From Micromonospora ureilytica (GTDB taxonomy: Bacteria > Actinomycetota > Actinomycetes > Mycobacteriales > Micromonosporaceae), in contig NZ_JADOTX010000001.1 of assembly GCF_015751765.1 (NCBI RefSeq), positions 6,572,001-6,636,000 of the forward strand: DNA of 64,000 nucleotides. Direction: 5' to 3'. The notes under the pieces were generated by a model that saw only the letters and a list, made by a program, of their open reading frames with translations, was not told the DNA's origin and ran no database searches. A program made the position numbers and the translations under genes. The first letter of the stretch is position 1. Every line of letters starts with the position of its first letter. Below are positions 59,150 through 64,000 of the stretch, in pieces.

Positions 59150-60451
59150 TCAGCTCTTGCCGGTCACCATCGCTGACCATAGCGCCGGGAACTCGGGCAT
59201 GGTCTTGGAGGTGCACCCCACGTCGTCCACCTCGATGCCGGGAACGGCGAGCCCGGCCACCGCGGCGGCGTGTGCCATCCGGTGGTCGTGGTAGGTGCGG
59301 AAGACCCCGCCGCGCAGCGGGCGGGGCCGGATCTCCAACCCGTCCGGCGCCTCGGTGATGTCCGCCCCGAGCGCGGTGAACTCGCGCGTGAGCGCGGTCA
59401 GCCGGTCGGTCTCGTGGCCACGGATGTGCCCGACGCCGGTGAACACCGACGGCGAGTCGGCAAGCATGGCCAGCGCGGTCAGCGCCGGGGTCAGCTCGCT
59501 GACGTCGGAGAGGTCGGCGGTCAGGCCGTGCACCACGCCGGTGCCACGGACGGTCAGCCCGTTGGTGGAGAGGGTGACCTCGCCGCCCATCCGCTGGAGC
59601 AGCGAGCGGAGTTGCTCGACCGGCTGCGCGCTGCTGTGCGGCCAACCCTGCAGGGTCACCTCGCCGCCGGTGACCAGGGCGGCGGCGAAGAACGGCACGG
59701 CGCCGGAGAGGTCCGGTTCGATGTCCCAGCCGCGCCCGGTGAGCGGGCCGGGCTCGACGGCCCAGACGTCGGGGGTGCTGTCGTCGACCGCCGCGCCGGC
59801 GGCCCGCAGCATCCGCACCGTCATCCGAAGGTGCGGCGCGGAGGGCACCGGCGGGCCGACGTGGCGGACCACGACGCCCCGGTCGAAGCGCGGGGCGGCC
59901 AGCAACAGCCCGGAGACGAGCTGGCTGGAGGCGGACGCGTCGATCACCACCTCGCCCCCGGCGACCCGGCCGGTGCCGAGCACTGTCAGCGGAAGGCTGC
60001 CGGTGCCGGTGACGTCGATCCGGACGCCCAGCGAGCGCAGCGCGCCGACCAGCGGGCCGAGCGGCCGGGTGCGGACGTACGGGTCACCGTCGAAGGTGAC
60101 CTGCCCGTCGGCCAGGCCCGCCACCGGTGGCACGAACCGCATCACGGTGCCGGCCAGGCCCACGTCGACGTGCGCGGGGCCGACCAGCGGGTGCGGTCGG
60201 ACCAGCCAGCGCTCGTCGTCGCTGATCGAGACGTGCGCGCCCATCGCCCGCAGGCCGGCGGCCATCAACTGGGTGTCGCGGGCGCGCAGTGGCCGGGCCA
60301 GCGTCGACGGGCCGGCGGCCAGCGCGCTGAGCACCAGGGCGCGGGCGGTCATCGATTTGGAACCGGGCAGGCGCAGCGTCGTGGCCACCGGGTCGGATGC
60401 GGTCGGTGCGGTCCACGGCTGCGGCGGCCGGGTCGCGGTCAGGTTCCCCAC
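59150..60451 (-). CDS. aroA: 3-phosphoshikimate 1-carboxyvinyltransferase (EPSP synthase)
   Basis: Shikimate-pathway enzyme of 433 residues. LPGSKSMTARALVLSALA is the N-terminal signature with the catalytic Lys; LAGTVMRFVPPVA, DASASSQLVSGLLLAAP and the C-terminal RGHETDRLTALTREF and DHRMAHAAAVAGL match the family. GTG 60451 follows CAGAAT (60463-60458) at six bases, so the mRNA is likely leaderless. Note MTAR and VPP in the active-site segments, where many enzymes have GS-(L/I)-(S/T)NR and LGNAGTA. It is divergent from the SRAP gene. Confidence 0.93.
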   Translation of the reverse strand: MGNLTATRPPQPWTAPTASDPVATTLRLPGSKSMTARALVLSALAAGPSTLARPLRARDTQLMAAGLRAMGAHVSISDDERWLVRPHPLVGPAHVDVGLAGTVMRFVPPVAGLADGQVTFDGDPYVRTRPLGPLVGALRSLGVRIDVTGTGSLPLTVLGTGRVAGGEVVIDASASSQLVSGLLLAAPRFDRGVVVRHVGPPVPSAPHLRMTVRMLRAAGAAVDDSTPDVWAVEPGPLTGRGWDIEPDLSGAVPFFAAALVTGGEVTLQGWPHSSAQPVEQLRSLLQRMGGEVTLSTNGLTVRGTGVVHGLTADLSDVSELTPALTALAMLADSPSVFTGVGHIRGHETDRLTALTREFTALGADITEAPDGLEIRPRPLRGGVFRTYHDHRMAHAAAVAGLAVPGIEVDDVGCTSKTMPEFPALWSAMVTGKS

Positions 60452-60541
60452 GGTTACATTCTGCCGTGTCGGCGGGTGGGCGGCGGCGCCCGGCGTTCGT
60501 ACTCCCGGTTGGCGGGACAGCCGACGGGGCCTCCGACGCGT

Positions 60542-60554
60542 TAGCGTGTGCCCC
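60542..60554 (+). promoter_or_regulatory. -10 hexamer of the SRAP gene
   Basis: TAGCGT (60542-60547) lies seven bases before ATG 60555; leaderless start predicted. Confidence 0.45.
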
Positions 60555-61265
60555 ATGTGCGGCAGGTACGCGACGACCCGGAGCTCCGGCGAGCTGAGCG
60601 CGCTGTTCGAGTCGTCCGACGACTCCGACGGCCTGGTCCGAGCGGATCACAACGTCGCGCCGACCGATCCGGTGCCGCTGGTCCGGGTGAGCCCGGAGGG
60701 GCATCGCAGCCTCTGTGTCGGCCGCTGGGGTCTGCTGCCGCACTGGTCCCGGTCCGCCTCGGGCGCCGCCCGCATGATCAACGCGCGGGCGGAGACGGTG
60801 GCCACCAGCCGGGCGTACGCCGGCTCCTTCTCGCGTCGCCGCTGCCTGGTCCCGGCCGACGGCTGGTACGAGTGGGTCCGTCTGCCCGAGGGCGGCCGAC
60901 AGGCGTACTTCATGACCCCCCGGGACGGCTCGGTGCTCGCGCTGGCCGGCATCTGGTCGGTCTGGGAGTCCGACGCCGAGACCCGGCTCACCTTCAGCGT
61001 GCTGACCACCGCGGCGCTCGGCGACCTGGCCGAGGTGCACGACCGGATGCCGGTGCTGCTGCCACCCGAGCGGTGGTCGTCGTGGCTCGCGCCGACGGAC
61101 GAGCCGGGGCGGCTGCTCACTCCGGCGTCGGCGGAGCAGTTGGCGGGGTTGGAGATCCGCCCGGTGGGTGCGGCGGTGGGAGATGTTCGCAACGACGGGC
61201 CGCACCTCAGCGCCCGGGTGGCGGCGGCGTCGACGGTGACACCGCAGGAGTTGACCCTGTTCTGA
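60555..61265 (+). CDS. SRAP (YedK/HMCES) abasic-site DNA-protein crosslink protein
   Basis: Protein of 236 residues that crosslinks to abasic sites in single-stranded DNA through its Cys2. It starts MCGRYATTR, where removal of Met exposes the catalytic Cys. Further active-site elements are NARAETVATSRAY, DGWYEW with the Glu, and LAEVHDRMPV with the His. Full length. The leaderless start at 60555 ensures Met-Cys. It is divergent from aroA and probably responds to DNA damage, though no LexA box is visible. Confidence 0.93.
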   Translation: MCGRYATTRSSGELSALFESSDDSDGLVRADHNVAPTDPVPLVRVSPEGHRSLCVGRWGLLPHWSRSASGAARMINARAETVATSRAYAGSFSRRRCLVPADGWYEWVRLPEGGRQAYFMTPRDGSVLALAGIWSVWESDAETRLTFSVLTTAALGDLAEVHDRMPVLLPPERWSSWLAPTDEPGRLLTPASAEQLAGLEIRPVGAAVGDVRNDGPHLSARVAAASTVTPQELTLF

Positions 61266-61348
61266 CGCCGCCGCATCGTCGGCCGCCGATTTGCGAGGGT
61301 TCCGCGCGATTCGTCTCCTGACTGTTCAGTCATGTTCCCGGCAGACCC

Positions 61349-61378
61349 TTGTCCCGGTGTTGTGAAGTGCGATAGAAC
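61349..61378 (+). promoter_or_regulatory. Promoter of the WhiB-like gene
   Basis: TTGTCC (61349-61354), 18 bases, TAGAAC (61373-61378), about 80 bases before ATG 61460. A TGACT-GTTC-AGTCA palindrome at 61319-61332 lies just upstream. Confidence 0.4.
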
Positions 61379-61459
61379 ACAGCGCCGGTAGTGGCTGTCG
61401 ATCCGCACGGGGCGGACGACGTCCACAGATCTTGCCGGTCCCACGGGGGAGGTGGGTGG

Positions 61460-61852
61460 ATGACACGGGCACGTATGCCGCGCCCGCACGAGGTGGCGGC
61501 GGCGCGGCGAGATCCGCGACTGCTGCGGGCCGTGCGGGAACGGCGACAGGACGACGCGTGGCGCACCAGGGGCACCTGTCAGAGCGTCGATCCGGAGACC
61601 TTCTTTCCGGCACCGAACGAGCCGGCGGACGCCGCCGTCGCGCTGTGCCGCAGTTGTGACGTGCAGGGGTCCTGCCTGGCCTGGGCCCTCGACGTCGGCG
61701 ACTGCCATGGTGTGTGGGGCGGCACCACGCCGCGGGAACGGCGGGCGATGCTTGTCGCCTGGCGTGGCGAGGTCGACCCCGACCCGGACGCCATCGACGA
61801 CGCCGGCCCGCCGGTGCGCGATCGCCTGCTCGCCCTGGTCCCGCTGAGCTGA
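61460..61852 (+). CDS. WhiB-family [4Fe-4S] regulator
   Basis: WhiB-like protein of 130 residues. Cluster ligands are Cys40, Cys63, Cys66 and Cys72, followed by CHGVWGGTTPRERRAM, the G[VI]WGG turn and basic segment of the family. There is no AT-hook, which separates it from WhiB7. GGGGGAGGTGG directly upstream supports ATG 61460. Its location beside sigR-rsrA suggests a redox-linked role, but I cannot assign it to a named WhiB class with certainty. Ends with a long acidic segment. Confidence 0.9.
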   Translation: MTRARMPRPHEVAAARRDPRLLRAVRERRQDDAWRTRGTCQSVDPETFFPAPNEPADAAVALCRSCDVQGSCLAWALDVGDCHGVWGGTTPRERRAMLVAWRGEVDPDPDAIDDAGPPVRDRLLALVPLS

Positions 61853-61903
61853 TCGGCGGCCCGGTTCACACCCGTCGCCCGTCCGGCGGCGCAGAATGGG
61901 CCG

Positions 61904-62521
61904 GTGCCACCCAGCAACGAGATCGACACACCGCGCGGTCCGGCGCGGATCGACACCGACCTGCCGGTCCGCCCGGCCACCGCCCTGCTCGTCCTCGGGC
62001 ACGGCGCGGGCGGCAGCGTCGACGCGCCCGACCTGCTCGCGGTCCGGGACGCGTCGGTCGCGGCCGGCCTGGCGGTGGTCCGGGTGACCCAGCCCTACCG
62101 GGTCGCCGGTCGACGTGCGCCGGCACCGGCAGGTCACCTCGACGAGGCCTGGGCGGCGGTGCTCGCCGTGCTGCGTGACCGGCACGCCGACGTGCCGACG
62201 GTGGTGGTCGGTGGACGTTCCAGTGGCGCGCGGGTGGCCTGCCGGACGGCCCGTGCGGTGGGCGCGGTGGGCGTGGTCGCGTTGGCGTTCCCGCTGCACC
62301 CGCCCGGCCGGCCGGAACGCTCGCGGGCCGCCGAACTGGACACCGGCCTGCCGACGTTGGTCGTCAACGGTGACCGGGATCCGTTCGGGACGCCGGAGCC
62401 GGGGCCGGCCGTACGGGTGGTGAGCCGTCCCGGTGAGACGCACGATCTGCGCCGGGATCCCGCCGGCACCGCCGCCGCCGTGCGCGACTGGCTGTACGCC
62501 CAGGGCTGGGCGGCCGACTGA
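61904..62521 (+). CDS. Alpha/beta hydrolase (KANL3/Tex30-like)
   Basis: Hydrolase-fold protein of 205 residues. LLVLGHGAGGSVDAPD is the oxyanion-hole strand, GGRSSGARVACRTA the nucleophile elbow with Ser, PTLVVNGDRDPFG the Asp-bearing strand and GETHDLRRDP the catalytic His region, giving a full Ser-Asp-His triad. CAGAAT (61892-61897) lies six bases before GTG 61904, so the mRNA is probably leaderless. It lies between the WhiB gene and sigR. Substrate unknown. Confidence 0.85.
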   Translation: MPPSNEIDTPRGPARIDTDLPVRPATALLVLGHGAGGSVDAPDLLAVRDASVAAGLAVVRVTQPYRVAGRRAPAPAGHLDEAWAAVLAVLRDRHADVPTVVVGGRSSGARVACRTARAVGAVGVVALAFPLHPPGRPERSRAAELDTGLPTLVVNGDRDPFGTPEPGPAVRVVSRPGETHDLRRDPAGTAAAVRDWLYAQGWAAD

Positions 62522-62633
62522 CCCGTTCGCGGCCGGCTCGCCGGGGCGACCGTTTCCGGCGCGGGCACGGGTCGTTGCATCCGATGGTGCCGTCGGCCCG
62601 ATTCGGGCCGTTGACACCAGTCCTCCCAGGCCC

Positions 62634-62678
62634 TTCCTGGTCCCAGCGCCGGCCGCCGTCGGGGCCGGGACCAGGAAC
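62634..62678 (+). terminator. Hairpin between the hydrolase gene and sigR
   Basis: TTCCTGGTCCC and GGGACCAGGAA are complementary, with inner CCGGCC/GGCCGG, just before the SigR-type promoter. It probably ends hydrolase transcription. Confidence 0.6.
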
Positions 62679-62691
62679 GGGAGGGCTGGCC

Positions 62692-62718
62692 GGAATGCCC
62701 CAGTGGTCATCTCGCGTT
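62692..62718 (+). promoter_or_regulatory. SigR-type autoregulatory promoter
   Basis: GGAAT (62692-62696) and GTT (62716-62718) are 19 bases apart, close to the GGAAT-N18/19-GTT consensus of SigR/SigH-dependent promoters. A transcript starting near 62728 covers the upstream GTG at 62757 and so would make the longer SigR form. Confidence 0.6.
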
Positions 62719-62756
62719 ACTACCCCCGGACGACTTTTCTGTGAGGGGGGTGACCG

Positions 62757-63584
62757 GTGCCAACCGAGACACGAAGCCTGGAACGGGACGAACGGGACGC
62801 CCGGCAGCTGAAGCGGCTGCTGGATGGCCCGGAGTGGCCCGCGACGGCGGGACCGGGCGGGGTGGGTGCGGTGAGCACGGGCACACCGGCCGGAAGTGAA
62901 TCTGCGGGCAGGGCCGTGCGCGTATCCTCGGCGGGAAAGCATCCGACGCGAGGGGATGTGCGGTTGACCACCGAGAAGACGGACGAGCGCAGGGCCCGGT
63001 TCGAGCGGGACGCGATGCCATTCGTCGATCAGCTCTACGCTGCTGGGCTGCGGATGACACGCAACCCGGCGGATGCCGAGGACCTGGTCCAGGAGACCTA
63101 CCTGAAGGCGTACGCGGCCTTCCACCAGTTCGAGCAGGGCACGAACCTGAAGGCCTGGCTCTACCGGATCCTGACCAACACCTACATCAACTCCTACCGC
63201 AAGCGGCAGCGCCAGCCGATCCAGGCGCCCACCGAGGAGATCACCGACTGGCAGCTCGCCGAGGCCGAGTCGCACACCTCTAGCGGGTTGCGCTCCGCCG
63301 AGACGGAGGCACTGGACCGGCTTCCGGACAGTGACGTCAAGGAAGCCCTCCAGCAGTTGCCGGAGGAGTTCCGCCTGGCCGTCTACCTCACCGACGTCGA
63401 GGGCTTCTCCTACAAGGAGGTCGCGGACATCATGGGCACGCCGATCGGCACCGTGATGTCGCGTCTGCACCGGGGGCGTCGTAATCTGCGCAAGCTGCTC
63501 GAGCGCTACGCGGGGGAGCGGGGCTTCAGCGCTGCCCGCTCGGCGAAGGGCTCGACCGCCGCCGCTGCCGGCCGGGAGGTGTGA
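62757..63584 (+). CDS. sigR: Redox-stress sigma factor SigR, with long and short start sites
   Basis: ECF sigma factor of 275 residues from GTG 62757 or 208 residues from GTG 62958. The conserved part begins [20 protein letters not shown]; region 2 includes [21 protein letters not shown], and region 4 contains [14 protein letters not shown] and [26 protein letters not shown]. Both starts have ribosome sites (GAGGGGGGTGA, GAGGGG). In Streptomyces coelicolor the autoregulated promoter likewise yields a longer, unstable SigR' with a 55-residue extension; here the extension is 67. Controls thiol-oxidative stress genes. rsrA follows after one base. Confidence 0.88.
   Translation: MPTETRSLERDERDARQLKRLLDGPEWPATAGPGGVGAVSTGTPAGSESAGRAVRVSSAGKHPTRGDVRLTTEKTDERRARFERDAMPFVDQLYAAGLRMTRNPADAEDLVQETYLKAYAAFHQFEQGTNLKAWLYRILTNTYINSYRKRQRQPIQAPTEEITDWQLAEAESHTSSGLRSAETEALDRLPDSDVKEALQQLPEEFRLAVYLTDVEGFSYKEVADIMGTPIGTVMSRLHRGRRNLRKLLERYAGERGFSAARSAKGSTAAAAGREV
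62923..62928 (+). promoter_or_regulatory. Possible second sigR promoter for the short form
   Basis: TATCCT at 62923-62928, 29 bases before the inner GTG 62958, is a good -10 hexamer; a -35 partner (AATCTG, 18 bases upstream) is weak. Confidence 0.35.
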
Positions 63585-63585
63585 C

Positions 63586-63873
63586 GTGAGCTGTGGGGAG
63601 CCGCACGAGACGGACTGCCGCGAAGTGCTCGCGGAGGTGTACCTCTACCTGGATCTGGAGTGCGCCGACGAGCGCCGCTCGCTGATCCGGCACCACCTGG
63701 ACGAGTGCGGGCCCTGCCTGCGCGAGTACGGGCTGGAGCAGGAGGTGCGGGCGCTGGTGGCTCGTTGCTGTGGCAACGAGACCGCGCCGGACCAGCTGCG
63801 CGAGCGGCTGCGGATCAAGCTCACCGAGCTGGTGGTCTTCGAGACCAGCGACTCCCGTGAGCTGGCCGACTGA
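63586..63873 (+). CDS. rsrA: Zinc-binding redox-sensing anti-sigma factor RsrA
   Basis: Anti-sigma factor of 95 residues that holds SigR until its thiols are oxidised to a disulfide and zinc is lost. The ZAS motif is HLDECGPC with His37, Cys41 and Cys44, plus Cys11 (TDC-REV) as the further ligand. The numbering equals that of S. coelicolor RsrA (from memory). Cys3, Cys26 and a CC pair (about 61-62) are additional. GTG 63586 lies one base after the sigR stop, so they are coupled. A 21-base duplication spans its stop codon. Confidence 0.93.
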   Translation: MSCGEPHETDCREVLAEVYLYLDLECADERRSLIRHHLDECGPCLREYGLEQEVRALVARCCGNETAPDQLRERLRIKLTELVVFETSDSRELAD

Positions 63874-63900
63874 GCGACTGAGCTGGCCGACCGAGCGTTG
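63859..63900 (+). repeat. 21-bp tandem duplication across the rsrA stop
   Basis: GAGCTGGCCGACTGAGCGACT (63859-63879) is followed by a copy with three differences (63880-63900). The stop TGA is inside the first copy, so loss of that stop would extend the protein through the second. Confidence 0.75.
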
Positions 63901-63915
63901 GCACCAGCTGGCAAG

Positions 63916-63953
63916 ACCGGTGGCCCGGGTCGATCTCGACCCGGGCCACCGGT
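63916..63953. terminator. Terminator after sigR-rsrA
   Basis: ACCGGTGGCCCGGGTCGA (63916-63933) and its complement (63936-63953) form an 18-pair stem around two bases. No T-run, but very stable; ends the sigR-rsrA operon. Confidence 0.8.
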
Positions 63954-64000
63954 GTACCCGGCCTCGGCCGGCTGAGCGGCGACGGGCACCCGGCCCGTCG

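Noticed and set aside
59295..60554. Extension of the SRAP protein by 420 residues upstream.
   Set aside because: It would be antisense to aroA, and the enzyme needs Cys2 exposed after Met1 at ATG 60555.
1..64000. Integrated mobile element or secondary-metabolite cluster.
   Set aside because: No transposase, integrase, att-like flanks of the tRNA genes, PKS, NRPS or terpene synthase was seen; the gene content is core-like.

Overview
The window is about 64 kb of very GC-rich DNA with short intergenic gaps. It has many GTG starts and actinobacterial hallmarks: two WhiB proteins, AdnA/AdnB, mycoredoxin, UvrD2, an XRE-DUF397 pair, SigR-RsrA and UPF0182. The gene content and dispersed repeats suggest a member of the Micromonosporaceae (Micromonospora-like), part of the chromosomal core. 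No phage, transposase, CRISPR array or obvious biosynthetic gene cluster is seen.

Layout. 1-2.7 kb: the end of dapE and two LOG-family nucleotide hydrolase-like genes. 2.9-9.9 kb: the double-strand-break resection motor-nuclease pair adnA-adnB. 10-12.4 kb: a cold-shock protein and a DEAD-box helicase, each behind a long structured leader. 12.6-17.0 kb: a sulfonate-type ABC operon ending in a cysteine-free Rrf2 regulator, divergent from an SsuD-like monooxygenase, with paired operators between them. 17.0-20.8 kb: an active/inactive M16 peptidase pair and nudC. 21-24.3 kb: an XRE-DUF397 module and an MFS exporter. 24.3-27.9 kb: mrx1, uvrD2 and whiB7 with a well-formed ribosome-controlled attenuator. 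28-38.7 kb: a block of poorly understood conserved genes (ABC1 kinase, E1-like protein, DUF5679, YgjP-like protease, DUF2342, PDZ-Lon-like protease, UPF0182). 38.9-40.8 kb: a SigE-family sigma factor with its probable anti-sigma factor, then two identical initiator tRNA genes. 40.8-50 kb: a secreted subtilase, an orphan sugar-binding lipoprotein, purC, glpK and a variant PRPP synthetase. 50-57 kb: signal transduction genes, a dehydrogenase, a glycosyltransferase and a transporter. 57-64 kb: hisN, rsgA and aroA on the minus strand, and SRAP, a WhiB protein, a hydrolase, sigR and rsrA on the plus strand.

The order adnA, adnB, nudC, mrx1, uvrD2, whiB7, ABC1 kinase, E1-like, DUF2342, PDZ-Lon, UPF0182 recalls the Mycobacterium tuberculosis Rv3202c-Rv3193c neighbourhood (from memory). 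It joins DNA repair, redox control and antibiotic-stress regulation; here it is interrupted by the cold-shock, sulfonate and M16 modules.

The most notable signals not explained by genes are: the whiB7 leader switch; helically phased DnaA boxes upstream of the E1-like gene; a two-start sigR behind a SigR-type promoter; four GATC-ended inverted repeats; a 50-bp repeat at gene junctions; a G-quadruplex motif before adnA; and a dozen genes whose -10 hexamer lies 6-8 nt from the start codon, implying leaderless mRNAs.
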